Positions 1 to 10,193 of a stretch of DNA of 64,000 nt are shown in pieces (positions within the stretch are counted from its first letter, which is position 1; the number at the start of each line of letters is the position of its first letter). The stretch is from Actinostola sp. cb2023 (lineage: Eukaryota; Cnidaria; Anthozoa; Actiniaria; Actinostolidae). The stretch lies in assembly GCA_033675265.1 (NCBI GenBank), contig JAUJYZ010001525.1, forward strand, positions 62,001-126,000, in the 5' to 3' direction. The notes under the pieces are model-generated. The model was not told the DNA's origin, searched no databases, and worked only from the letters and a program-made list of their open reading frames with translations. The translations under genes and the position numbers were made by a program.

Positions 1-2250
1 TGGTAGTTGTTATGTTAGTTGTCTAGTGTTATGGTAGTTGTTATGTTAGTGGTCTAGTGTTATGGTAGTTGTGGTAGTTGTTATGTTAGTGGTCTAGTGT
101 TATGGTAGTTATGCTAGTGGTCTAGTGTTATGGTAGATGTGGTAGTTGTTATGTTAGTGGTCTAGTGTTATGGTTGTTGTGGTAGTTGTTATGTTAGTGG
201 TCTAGTGGTCTAGTGTTATGGTAGTTGTGGTAGTTGTTATGTTAGTGGTCTAGTGTTATGGTAGTTGTGATAGTTGTTATGTTAGTGGTCTAGTGTTATG
301 GTAGTTGTGGTATTTGTTATGTTAGTGGTCTAGTGTTATGGTAGTTGTTATGTTGGTGGTCTAGTGTTATGGTAGTTGTTATGGTAATTGTCTAGTGTTA
401 TGGTAGTTGTGGTAGTTGTTATGTTAGTGGTCTAGTGTTATGTTAGTTGTGGTAGTTGTTATGTTAGTTGTCTGCGTGTTATGTTAGTTGTGGTAGTTGT
501 TATGTTAGTTGTCTAGTGTTATGTTAGTTGTGGTAGTTGTTATGTTAGTTGTCTAGTGTTATGTTAGTTGTGGTAGTTGTTATGTTAGTGGTCTAGTGTT
601 ATGGTAGTTGTGGTATTTGTTATGTTAGTGGTCTAGTGTTATGGTAGTTGTTATGTTGGTGGTCTAGTGTTATGGTAGTTGTTATGGTAGTTGTCTAGTG
701 TTATGGTAGTTGTGGTAGTTGTTATGTTAGTGTTCTAGTGTTATGTTAGTTGTGGTAGTTGTTATGTTAGTTGTCTAGTGTTATGGTAGTTGTTATGTTA
801 GTTGTCTAGTGTTATGGTAGTTGTTATGTTAGTGGTCTAGTGTTATGGTAGTTGTGGTAGTTGTTATGTTAGTGGTCTAGTGTTATGGTAGTTATGCTAG
901 TGGTCTAGTGTTATGGTAGATGTGGTAGTTGTTATGTTAGTGGTCTAGTGTTATGGTAGTTGTTGTAGTTGTTATGTTAGTGGTCTAGTGGTCTAGTGTT
1001 ATGGTAGTTGTGGTAGTTGTTATGTTAGTGGTCTAGTGTTATGGTAGTTGTGGTATTTGTTATGTTAGTGGTCTAGTGTTATGGTAGTTGTTATGTTGGT
1101 GGTCTAGTGTTATGGTAGTTGTTATGGTAATTGTCTAGTGTTATGGTAGTTGTGGTAGTTGTTATGTTAGTGGTCTAGTGTTATGTTAGTTGTGGTAGTT
1201 GTTATGTTAGTTGTCTAGTGTTATGTTAGTTGTGGTAGTTGTTATGTTAGTTGTCTAGTGTTATGTTAGTTGTGGTAGTTGTTATGTTAGTGGTCTAGTG
1301 TTATGGTAGTTGTGGTATTTGTTATGTTAGTGGTCTAGTGTTATGGTAGTTGTTATGTTGGTAGTCTGTGGTAAGGTAGTTGTTATGTTAGTTGTCTAGT
1401 GTTATGTTAGTTGTGGTAGTTGTTATGTTAGTTGTCTAGTGTTATGTTAGTTGTGGTAGTTGTTATGTTAGTGGTCTAGTGTTATGTTAGTTGTGGTAGT
1501 TGTTATGTTAGTTGTCTAGTGTTATGTTAGTTGTGATAGTTGTTATGTTAGTTGTCTAGTGTTATGTTAGTTGTGGTAGTTGTTATGTTAGTTGTCTAGT
1601 GTTATGTTAGTTGTGGTAGTTGTTATGTTAGTGGTCTAGTGTTATGGTAGTTGTTATGTTAGTGGTCTAGTGTTATGGTAGTTGTGGTATTTGTTATGTT
1701 GTGTCTAGTGGTGTTAGTTAGTTATGGTAGTTGTTATGTTAGTGGTCTAGTGTTATGGTAGTTGTGGTAGTTGTTATGTTAGTTGTCTAGTGTTATGTTA
1801 GTTGTGGTTGTTGTTATGTTAGTGGTCTAGTGTTATGTTAGTTGTGGTAGTTGTTATGTTAATTGTCTAGTGTCCCCCAATTAGTGCGCAAGTGCTAGAA
1901 CACATTCGACACGTAAACAAAGAGCTATTATGGTAGTTGTGGTATTTGTTATGTTAGTGGTCTAGTGTTATGGTAGTTGTTATGTTGGTGGTCTAGTGTT
2001 ATGGTAGTTGTTATGGTAGTTGTCTAGTGTTATGGTAGTTGTGGTAGTTGTTATGGTAGTGGTCTAGTGTTATGTTAGTTGTGGTAGTTGTTATGTTAGT
2101 TGTCTAGTGTTATGTTAGTTGTGGTAGTTGTTATGGTAGTTGTCTAGTGTTATGGTAGTTGGGGTAGTTGTTATGTTAGTGGTCTATAGTGTTATGGCAG
2201 TTGTCAGTAGTGTTATGTTTGTTGTCTAGTGCTATAGTAGTTGTGGTAGT
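1..2250. repeat. G/T-rich minisatellite, units of about 31 and 40 bp
   Basis: The array is built from the words GTTATGGTAGTTGTGGTAGT, TGTTATGTTAGTGGTCTAGT and shortened versions, giving mixed units of about 31 and 40 bp. The + strand is almost pure G, T and A; C occurs nearly only in TCTAGT, so strand composition is strongly skewed. The array begins before the window and fades out near 2250, 85 bp before the first visible exon, so it lies in the intron upstream of that exon. One unrelated island of about 55 bp interrupts it (1873-1928). Confidence 0.95.
1873..1928. other. Unique island inside the G/T minisatellite
   Basis: A stretch beginning GTCCCCCAATTAGTGCGCAA and ending before AGCTATTATGG has ordinary base composition, including several CpGs, and breaks the otherwise continuous array. 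It matches no other part of the window by eye. It may be a captured filler insertion or the original spacer. Confidence 0.7.
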
Positions 2251-2334
2251 TCCCGTTGTTGATGTATGACTAGTGACATTAGGTTCGGCTCTTGTAAATT
2301 TCAAACTGGACCGACTGTAACTCTTTTATTTTAG

Positions 2335-2468
2335 GGCTTATATTTTATGAAACAGACAAGATAGACGATGCAATGAACAGTTTTAGTCACTGTATAAACA
2401 ACAAGGAAATTACACAGTCTAATAGGGCTGCTGCACTCTCTATGATTGGATGCTGTTTAGCAAGAAAG
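2335..2468 (+). CDS. FANCG: FANCG-like exon A (TPR helix pair)
   Basis: The acceptor is CTCTTTTATTTTAG|GG and the donor AGAAAG|GTGAGAG. Two bases complete a split codon, then 44 codons follow, beginning LIFYETDKIDDAMNSFSHC and ending CCLARK, in phase 0. The pattern (D-D-A-M-N-S-F then A-A-L-S-M-I-G-C-C-L-A-R-K) is a TPR A/B helix pair. It corresponds to the human FANCG repeat that ends in GSCHRKMG. An ATG inside the exon (2373) is not the translation start, because the frame is open back to the acceptor. Confidence 0.75.
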
Positions 2469-2611
2469 GTGAGAGAGATTCGCCAAATGTCGTGGATCCT
2501 GTTGTACATTGATTTCCTTAATTCCTTTCTGACTTATGTATCATTTATGAAATATCGTGTTTAAATTACGTCCCATCCCTTCTTTCGTAATTGTTATCTA
2601 TACATGCAAAC

Positions 2612-2900
2612 ATATATAGCTAATTGCATAATCGTTGTCGGGTTGAAAATCATGAAAGCTATGACCAAAAGGAATTCTGTGAAATTAAAACTCTCAAATA
2701 ACACCGTCAAATGATCGACCTTTTTATCCAGACTTGTAGGATCTTAGTTAATTAGCTCAAATACCTTCAAAACTACGAGAACATTGAATATATCTGCATG
2801 TAATGTGGCTCATGAACTGATTTCCCATCCATCCTTGCGGTCTCAGCTTCTATGATTTATGATTTTCAACCCGACAACGATTATGCAATTAGCTATATAT
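2612..2900. mobile_element. MITE with about 40-bp terminal inverted repeats
   Basis: The left arm ATATATAGCTAATTGCATAA, continuing through CGTTGTCGGGTTGAAAATCAT, is the reverse complement of the right end at 2859-2900. The 290-bp body has no ORF. It lies in the intron between exons A and B. A diverged partial copy (ACCCGACAACGATT preceded by CCTTGCGGTCTCAGCTTC) occurs at 59866-59930, so this is a dispersed family. Confidence 0.75.
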
Positions 2901-3342
2901 TGTTTAATTTTTCGCACTGGTTTAAATTGTTCTAAGGTTCTAAGTTATGTGTTTAGGTTAGTTGTAAAGGATTAAACTGAAAGGAAGTGAATTAAGAAAC
3001 CAAAACAATGGACTAAAACAATTAAACCAGTGGAAAAAGGGTCTGAAGGATTTTTATGGGTAATTTATAGTATTTCCCCTTAATTTAATTCTTACTTGAC
3101 TTAAAAATTCCCCAAGCCTTACCATAGTTTTGTCAGCAATGCTTGTTCTTGTGCTTATTTCATCATTTTGAACCGGACGTAATTCACACTTTTGAGCAAG
3201 CACATGCAAGACTGATAAAACCAGGGGATAAAACAAACCTATGCACCATACACAGGAACGCAATCGTGCTTGGTTTACACTTGATATTTCTTGTGCTTTG
3301 CCTTGTCAACATTGTGAGCCATGTCTAATTGTCCCGTTATAG

Positions 3343-3489
3343 GGTAAGCCTAATACAGCCATTGCAAAGTTAAAAGAGGCCTTGTCCTTTAACTTCGGTC
3401 ACCTCGACGCTTTGTTTTACATCGCACAACAACAACACAAACTGGGAAGACATGATGCTGAGATTCAAAGCCTTGAATATCTCTGTAAG
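3343..3489 (+). CDS. FANCG: FANCG-like exon B (TPR)
   Basis: The acceptor is CCCGTTATAG|GGT and the donor TGTAAG|GTAAGT, a consensus match. The exon is 147 nt, 49 whole codons, phase 0 at both ends. It starts GKPNTAIAKLKEAL and ends AEIQSLEYLCK. The helix-turn-helix spacing (A-I-A-K-L-K-E-A-L, A-L-F-Y-I-A, K-L-G-R-H-D-A-E) is a canonical TPR. The LG..AE..SLE.L block is the most convincing resemblance to human FANCG and anchors the gene call. Confidence 0.8.
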
Positions 3490-3616
3490 GTAAGTCATCT
3501 TACCCTGTCGCTTTGTTCGTTGTTCGTTGTTGTTCGCATCTTCATCTTGATCACGATAACCATCTTAATCAACAGCGCACGTCATCTTAACTTGTTCTCA
3601 TAATTCTACTCCTTCT

Positions 3617-4306
3617 TCTTTTGCTTCATCGTCTTCTACTTCTTCCTCATCTTCTTCTTCCTCCTCATCTTCTTCATTCGTCTTCTTCTTCTTCTTCTTC
3701 AGTCGTCTCCTTCTTCACCTTCTTCTTCTTCTTCTTCCTCCTCCTCCTCCTCCTCCTCCTCCTCCTCCTCCTCCTCCTCCTCCTCCTCCTCCTCCTCCTC
3801 CTCCTCCTCCTCCTCCTCCTCCTCCTCCTCCTCCTCTTCTTCTCTTCTTCTTCTTCTTCTTTCTTCCTGTGGTATTGAAAAAATAAATTGAATTGAATTG
3901 AATTGAATTGAATCTTCGTTCGTCTTCTTCTTCTTTCTTCGTTCTTCTTCTTCTTCTTCTTCTTCTTCTTCTTCTTCTTCTTCTTCTTCTTCTTCTTCTT
4001 CTTCTTCTTCTTCTTCTTCTTCTTCTTCTTCTTCTTCTTCTTCTTCTTCTTCTTCTTCTTCTTCTTCTTCTTCTTCTTCTTCTTCTTCTTCTTCTTCTTC
4101 TTCTTCTTCTTCTTCTTCTTCTTCTTCTTCTTCTTCTTCTTCTTCTTCTTCTTTCTTCTTCTTCTTCTTCTTCTTCTTCTTCTTCTTCTTCTTCTTCTTC
4201 TTCTTCTTCTTCTTCTTCTTCTTCTTCTTCTTCTTCTTCTTCTTCTCTTCTGACTTCTTCTTCTTCCTCTTCTGACTTCTTCTTCTTTTTCTCCTCCTCC
4301 TCCTTC

Positions 4307-4381
<75 letters not shown>

Positions 4382-4755
4382 TTCTTCTTCTTCTTCTTCT
4401 TCTGACTTCTTCTTCTTCCTCTTCTGACTACTTCTTCTTTTTCTCCTCCTCCTCCTTCTTCATCATCATCATCATTAAGATCTTTATTATAAAATAATTA
4501 CATTCTTTTTCTTCTTCTTCTTCTTCTTCTTCTTCTGACTTCTTCTTCTTCCTCTTCTGACTTCTTCTTCTTTTTCTCCTCCTCCTCCTTCATCATCATC
4601 ATCATCTTCTTCTTCTTCTTTCTTCGTTCTTCTTCTTTCTTCTTTCTTCGTTCTTCGTTCTTCGTTCTTCGTTCTTCGTTCTTCGTTCTTTTCTTCGTTT
4701 TTCGTTCTTCGTTGTTCTTCTTCTTTTTCTTCTTCTTCTGCTGACTTCTTCTTCG
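3617..4755. repeat. Intronic TCC, TTC (GAA) and ATC microsatellite cluster
   Basis: More than 1.1 kb of almost pure polypyrimidine on the + strand fills the intron between exons B and C. It contains (TCC)n at about 3736-3834, (TTC)n at 3942-4151 (about 70 units) and 4154-4246 (about 31 units), (ATC)n at 4309-4381 (about 24 units), and TTCG-interrupted blocks at 4618-4700. Such homopurine-homopyrimidine DNA can form triplexes. The long ORFs here (poly-Leu, poly-Ser, poly-Arg) are artefacts. A short A/T segment at 3872-3912 separates the TCC and TTC blocks. Confidence 0.97.
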
Positions 4756-4795
4756 TACATTGAAGAAAATGACTTCCGCCTATTTGATTTGCAAG

Positions 4796-4947
4796 GCGTT
4801 GGGTACTGGTAATAGCAGCGATACAAAGGCTTGTCCGTCATTTCTACAAGGGTCATTCATTCCATTCGTCTATAACCTGAATGGTAGAAAGATTAACCTG
4901 AACTATGTTTTGTACTGGCTTGGAAAACGCTGTGTTGATCTGCAAAG
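4796..4947 (+). CDS. FANCG: FANCG-like exon C
   Basis: The acceptor is TTTGATTTGCAAG|GCG, joining in phase 0 to exon B, and the donor is CTGCAAAG|GTATGA. The exon is 152 nt, 50 codons plus two bases. It begins ALGTGNSSDTKACPSF and ends NYVLYWLGKRCVDLQ plus a split R codon. The join to exon B completes the human-like E-x-L-x-x-x-A-L-x motif. The C-terminal helix Y-V-L-x-W-L-G-K-R-C-V-D-L-Q-R parallels the human helix ending ASRCLQTGR. The following human segment has no counterpart in the next exon found, so an exon may be missing here. Confidence 0.72.
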
Positions 4948-5829
4948 GTATGAATCGCTGTTACATAATTACTAGAACATAGTTGTACATAAACTTCGTG
5001 TAGAAATGAAAACAGGATAGTAATGTAGTGCTTTGTTTTAGTTGTGTTTTATCATATACTGTAATTTCATTTATCTTTATAAAATACCAAGCTTTGTGGC
5101 AGTCACATAGATCCTGTGTCCGGGGATGCTTTTTACGCACAGAGTATCTTCGTAGGCTAAGAAAATCAGTGTTTGAAAGATGTCTCAGACGAGAAGAACA
5201 TCTGTACCGCCATAAAAATTAATGATCCCCGCCGTAGATTTGCTCCAAGTCTCGTTCGTTTTCCCCCCCGTGAAGTACGCTACTTGGGCTTCCTGTGTTT
5301 GCTTGGGCTTCCTGTGGTGGAAGGTGGGGAGGGGAGCGAACGAGACTTGTAAAACTCGGCACCTAATCAATATTCATAAACTTAGCGAACTTTTGATTGA
5401 CATGCGTCTCTTCTGTTTATCAGGGGGGAAATGTTAATACGCAGTGGGGGAGGGGTGGAATGATTCTAAAAACTGACAAAGCGTCGGCTGCTGTTTGTTG
5501 TCGATCTGCTCGCAGTGGATACCGTTCGTAGATTGTTTATATTGCTTCGGCTGAAAATTTCACTGAATGTGCTAACTAAGTAAACGATATCAAAATTGAT
5601 GTGAGTTGAACGTATTTGGTTGGATTGGATTCATCCAACACGACGACATAAGCTTATAAAAGTCACGACAAGAACTTCAAGGAGAGAGCGATTGTTGCAA
5701 TTCTCGAGTCGATAAATAGCCTCGAATCCCCTTTTTCAAATCAGTCACTTTCGGAGTTCATTCGATAGTACTATTAAATTAGAATGAATTACTAAGATTG
5801 GTTTCACGGGTTGAAGCACAAGCTCTTGT
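4948..5829. other. Intronic DNA, no gene; exon-like echo at 5154-5205
   Basis: This lies between exon C and the first retrotransposon. No coding sequence or repeat is evident except a short segment at 5154-5205. Its translation, RLRKSVFERCLRREEHL, resembles the start of exon D (RLRKSVVYDLREAEEHV). It ends in a stop at 5218-5220. The left boundary of the retrotransposon cannot be set exactly. Confidence 0.5.
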
Positions 5830-5881
5830 TGAGAGAATTTGAGTGAAATTCAAACCGTAAATTTTCGCCATAAACGGCAAT

Positions 5882-6640
5882 ATGTGTCTTCGTTTACCTG
5901 TGTATTCGTGTTTTATACTGGATATCATTTATCCAATAAATATCCAACACATCCAGCCCAAACATGGCCCTATTCCGTCACTTCTTCCTGTCGAGATTGC
6001 TACTCCCCGTATTCCCCACAAAGTGGTTATGCAAATTTGTGCCGGAAAATTTATTCAATTGGAGGAATTACTGTCCGAAAATATCGCTACCGACGAGCCC
6101 GAACCAGAGCTTCTCTTTGATGGCCGCCTGGTGCTAACGAACACCGCCAAAAAGAACAAACACAAGATCAGGGACATTATTACCTGGATGGAGGCCTTCA
6201 CCATTTATATGATGATCGTTTTGTTCCTATTTCCCTCATCGTTGGTCTGACCTGACCAAATATAAACTGCTTATTGTGCGGACCTTCCGTCAATTGGCGG
6301 TCAAGGTGGCTGAACTACGATCGGGAATTCAGAGAAACCGCGGCCGCCGAACGGTTAACTGATTGGTCTAACATGAACGTCCAACTCTACAACTTTAACA
6401 CTGCCGGTGCACCAGTTTCGCCCTCGTCTGCTCAGTTTAAACCTCTCTTCATCAACCGAAGCCTCAGATAACCCATCCTCCAAGGTCATTTGCACTTCTT
6501 GGAACGCAGGTCGTTGTGTGCGCCCCATCCTCAACTTGCCGCTTTCGCCACAGCTGCAGTGCTTGTAAAGGGGACCATCGAGTTTCTGTGTGCGATTCTT
6601 CGCGTACCAAACCCAGCAAGACGACTACAAGCGAAAAAGA
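5882..6640 (+). pseudogene. Gag-like ORF of the first YR retrotransposon
   Basis: The first open segment (5882-6250) contains a lysine-rich run then I-x-x-I-x-x-W-x-E-A-F-T-x-Y. The same W-x-x-A-F-T-x-Y core occurs in the gag-like region of the second element. The match continues after a frame change at 6274-6471 (LNYDREFRETAAAERLTDW). A C-rich segment near 6485-6600 (ICTSWNAGRCV in one frame) looks like a broken zinc-knuckle. At least two frameshifts separate these pieces. A non-coding stretch of about 290 bp (6670-6955) precedes the RT region. Confidence 0.6.
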
Positions 6641-6956
6641 CGCTACTAAACAGCTTACCACTTTTTTCTTCTGTTAATGTTATTTGATCTAGCTGGACAT
6701 GATGACTTATTACTGCTATTGCTAGTCAATTGTTTTATTCTATTACATTTAAGGGTTTGCATTCACCATATATATGCAGTTTATCATGACTATTCCTGGA
6801 CCTTATTTATGGCTCAGGACCATATTTATGGGGAAGTCCATTCTGCCATGTTTATGAATTTTATAGTACATAAAACATACTCTCAACTTTCATGGTTCTG
6901 TGTTTGTCTTTAATCTCATATCATTACTGCTACTAATCATGTATAGTTTTCAGGTT

Positions 6957-8105
6957 CCCCTCAACACCTGCCAAGCGTCCCCTTCGATTTGCCGCCTGAA
7001 TTCATTGAAATTTTTTCTAAGGAACTAATGTCACACCCAGACCAGGCCAAGCCCAATATGTCTTTACTTGGATTGTACAAGCGGGCTGCAAATTGGTTTT
7101 GATTGTCCACCACACTAAGCAATCCAAAGAACAACCTCGGCTTAACCAGCATGCAGATATCATGTGGCTTACCTCAATAATAAGTTCACTGGCGTGTTGC
7201 TGCCCTTTCAACGTCCCTCCTCTTTCACCCTCTTCAATAAGGAGCTTTGGAGTCATCCAAGAAAGGACCAACCTGGTAATGGCGCCTCATTTTTGACCTT
7301 CCTTTCCCCCATGGTTCCAGTGTCACCGATGGTATTGCTCACAGCGTCCCTTGTCTCTCCATACATAAGTCGATGATGTGGTCAAGATGCAGCTGCACAC
7401 GAAAAGTGCCCTCATCGCTAAATTTGATGTTGAAAGTGCCTTTAGAAACATACCAATCCATGCCTTTAGATCGCCACTTACTTGGCATGAAATGGAGAAA
7501 CTAAGTACCTATGTTGGATTGATGTTGCCCTTTGGGCTACGATCTGCTCCATGTATCTTCAATGCTGTTTGCTGATATGGTGGAATGGATCCTAATTAAC
7601 AATTATGGCATAGACAATATCCTACATTATCTAGACGATTTTATCTGGTCGGGCCCTCCCGAATCACCTACCTGCTCACATAATCTCAATACAGCGACAG
7701 CAGTTACTACAGATCTTGGTCTGCCTTTACATCCACAGAAGTGTGTGGGACCGGCTACCAGCATGACAATTCTCGGGATTGAACTAGACACAGTGGCACA
7801 AATTGCTCGCCTCCCTTCTGACAAGCTGTCAGCCATCAGTTACACTCTGGATATGTGGTCACGCCGTAAGTGGTGTGGTGCATCAAAAAGACCTGCAATC
7901 CCTGATAGGTCTACTACATCATGCCTGTAAAGTTATCTGGCCAGGGCGTACACTTCCTTCGTCGCATGATTGACCTACTATGCTGCTTTCGGAATGATAG
8001 GCACCCAATCCGCCTTAACACAGAATTCAAAAAAGACCTTGACTGGTGGAAGCGATTCATTAGCACCTGGAATGGTATCAGCTCTCTTTTACTTCCCTGG
8101 ACTGG
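6957..8105 (+). pseudogene. Reverse transcriptase of the first YR retrotransposon
   Basis: RT motifs are clear though split over frames: KFDVESAFRNIPI (about 7416-7454), LPFGLRSAPCIFNAV (about 7525-7569), and the catalytic ILHYLDDFIW (about 7618-7650), followed by thumb-region residues LPLHPQKC and ILGIELD. Upstream (6960-7370) the palm N-terminus is present only as frame-hopping pieces, such as a proline-rich strand and an SPMV..VSPMVLL segment. Frame changes occur near 7375, 7575 and 7900. The paired D-D of the active site is intact. Confidence 0.75.
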
Positions 8106-8575
8106 AGCCCTTGTCTAATTTTTCTGTAGGGTCAGATGCTTCTGGGACTCTTGGCTATGGTGCCTTTATGGGATCTGAATGGTTCAATGGCCGGTGGCTC
8201 CCTGATCAACTCCATCTCTCAATCGCCTACAAAGAACTATTCCGGTTGTTCTTTCTGCTCATACCTGGTGCCCTCTCTGGTCCCGCAAAAGAATCCTATT
8301 CCGTGTCGACAATGAAGCCGTAGTACACATTTTAAACTCGCGTACTTCGAGGGACACTAACATCATGCACCTACTACGAAGTTTACTGATGCTTGCTGCT
8401 TGTTATCATTTTTTCCTTTTCAGCCATTCATGTTCCTGGAATTCAGAATGGTATTGCTGATGCTTTGTCTCGCTTTAATTGGCAGGCTTCCACAGAAAGT
8501 TCCACACCCTTGCTCCAATGGCAGACAGACATCCAGTACACATCTCGCCCCAATTGCTCACCCAGCTCTCCCAGG
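8106..8575 (+). pseudogene. RNase H region of the first YR retrotransposon
   Basis: One open frame reads FSVGSDASGTLGYGAF, then WFNGRW and a helix with AYKELF, the first strands of a retroelement RNase H with catalytic D in DASG. The C-terminal motif HVPGIQNGIADALSRFNW lies about 8427-8482 in a different frame. The last conserved RNase H residues D-A-L-S-R-F are the usual end of the RT/RH polyprotein. The frame is broken at about 8320. Confidence 0.7.
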
Positions 8576-8589
8576 TAACTTAGAAGAGC

Positions 8590-9511
8590 GTTGTTTCCAC
8601 TTTTTACACCAGGGGATTGCACCATCAACTCGCAAAAACTTACTTAAGTGCCCAAATGAAATTTATGGATTTTTGCAATATGAGTGGTCGTCTGAACGCA
8701 AACGGATCTGCGCTGCCAGCTGACGAATGGACTCTCTGCTTGTTTGCCAGCTTTCTTGCCGATTCCATACATCATGCATCTATCAAAGTTTATTTGTCAG
8801 CAGTCCGATCCCTGCACATTGAATCTGGTTTCCCAGACCCACTACAAAACTGTCTACAGCTTCAGCGTGTAGTTAAGGGTATAAAGAGATCCCAGGGGGC
8901 TTTATCAACCAATAGACGTCTCCCAATCACAGTTTGAAATCCTACAACGTATACATGCCAGTTTAAGCCTATCATACCATGATGATGCCATGTTTTGGTC
9001 GGCATGTACTCTCGCCTTTTTTGGTTTCTTGCGTTCAGCGGAATTCACAGTTCCCAGCATGACTTTGTTCAACGACTCTACTCACCTAACAGTCCAGAAC
9101 ATAGCAGTGGACTCGTTATCTAATCCTTCCTGCCTGCAAGTCTTAATCAAAGCATCTAAAACTGATCCCTTCCGCCAGGGATGCACCATTGTTATAGGCA
9201 AAGGATCCTCTCCATTGTGTGCCATAGAGGCCCTTACAATCTACCTCCCCTTCAGAGGTAACAAGCCTGGTCCTCTCTTCCTACTAGAAGATGGTTCTCC
9301 ACTTACTAGAGCAATACTAACAGACAGACTAAGACACATCCTCCAGGTTTCAGGAATTCCTGGCAACTATTCTAGTCACAGCTTTCGCATAGGTGCAGCG
9401 ACCACTGCAGCAAAAGTTGGAATACCCGACCATCTCATCCAAGTGCTGGGTAGATGGAAAAGCGATGCTTACAAAAACTTATATTCAGACTTCAAAAAGT
9501 ACAGTTATTAA
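8590..9511 (+). pseudogene. Tyrosine recombinase of the first YR retrotransposon
   Basis: The N-terminal SAM-like domain (8617-8934, with TYLSAQMKFMDFC and HHASIKVYLSAVRSLH) is followed, after a one-base frame change near 8925, by the catalytic domain (to 9511). The catalytic set is visible: R in FGFLRSAEF, the lysine region KASKTDPFR, the H-x-x-R box HSFRIGAATTAA, the second H/W position in LGRWKSD, and Tyr in AYKNLYSDF. Except for the frame change this is the best-preserved part of the element. Confidence 0.85.
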
Positions 9512-9689
9512 TGTTTCAAGAACACTAGTTTCCTAAAAAATGGTAGGTACCCATTTATTGCTTTGCCTTTGGCTGGAGGGAAGGTGTCGTTTACTGCGGT
9601 GCTTGGAGTCTTAGATTGGGAGGACCCCATGGCTCCTAGCCTCGGGTCAAACATCTCCAAGCACTCTACTTGGCAGATGATACTCTTAT

Positions 9690-9805
9690 GGGGGATGACC
9701 CGTGGCTTGGTTGCCATGGTAACCCTTTGCTTGCCTTGCTTGCTTGCCTGATTGCTGCTACCAATGGCACCTACCCTCCAAACAATCAAGTAATCGAAAA
9801 GTTAA
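9690..9805 (+). repeat. Split direct repeat, copy 1 (B1)
   Basis: The 116 bp run from GGGGGATGACCCGTGGCTTG to ATCGAAAAGTTAA and are repeated without visible change at 10078-10193. It lies 178 bp after the recombinase stop. Identity suggests that the copies arose together or recently. Confidence 0.9.
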
Positions 9806-10077
9806 ATGTGATTAATTCAGTAATCAAAGTTAACGATGAGAGATGGCAGGTCAGCGGTTGTCCGTGTCAGTCACGTGGGCTACGCCTGGCCACATGGTCT
9901 TTGCTTGTTTGCTTGCTTGCTTGCTTCGCCTGTTGCTTTGCCTAGCGTTGCATCACCATTTATTGTTGCCTTCAACACTTTGCAATTGGTTTTTCTCCCG
10001 CTGCCCAACCCACCCCTGTATGGACTTTTGGTAAATATCAAATATATTCCACTGAGTTTCAGTGTGACAGGTGCCGG

Positions 10078-10193
10078 GGGGGATGACCCGTGGCTTGGTT
10101 GCCATGGTAACCCTTTGCTTGCCTTGCTTGCTTGCCTGATTGCTGCTACCAATGGCACCTACCCTCCAAACAATCAAGTAATCGAAAAGTTAA
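10078..10193 (+). repeat. Split direct repeat, copy 2 (B2), element 3' end
   Basis: This is identical by eye to 9690-9805. The last bases (GTTAA) fuse directly to the first 29-bp satellite unit at 10194, so the element's terminus and the satellite's 5' edge coincide within three bases. Confidence 0.9.

Larger units (their letters stand above)
5830..10193 (+). mobile_element. Ngaro/DIRS-like tyrosine-recombinase retrotransposon, decayed
   Basis: In order along the + strand are a gag-like region, a reverse transcriptase with a YLDDF box, RNase H, a tyrosine recombinase, and a 3' end with a split direct repeat (116 bp at 9690-9805 and 10078-10193, identical by eye, separated by 272 bp). A recombinase in place of a DDE integrase, with split repeats, is the hallmark of Ngaro-type members of the DIRS order. 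Ngaro ends read A1-ORFs-B1-A2-B2: the 116-bp copies fit B1 and B2, and 9806-10077 fits A2. I did not find A1, so the 5' end looks truncated or diverged. Frameshifts throughout gag, RT and recombinase make this copy non-functional. Confidence 0.8.

Noticed and set aside
2373..2564. Stand-alone 63-codon ORF starting at 2373
   Set aside because: It is exon A read through its donor site into the intron; splice signals and phase explain it better.
3621..4856. Poly-Leu, poly-Ser, poly-Arg and poly-Glu ORFs
   Set aside because: Translations of TCC/TTC/ATC microsatellites with no other coding signal.
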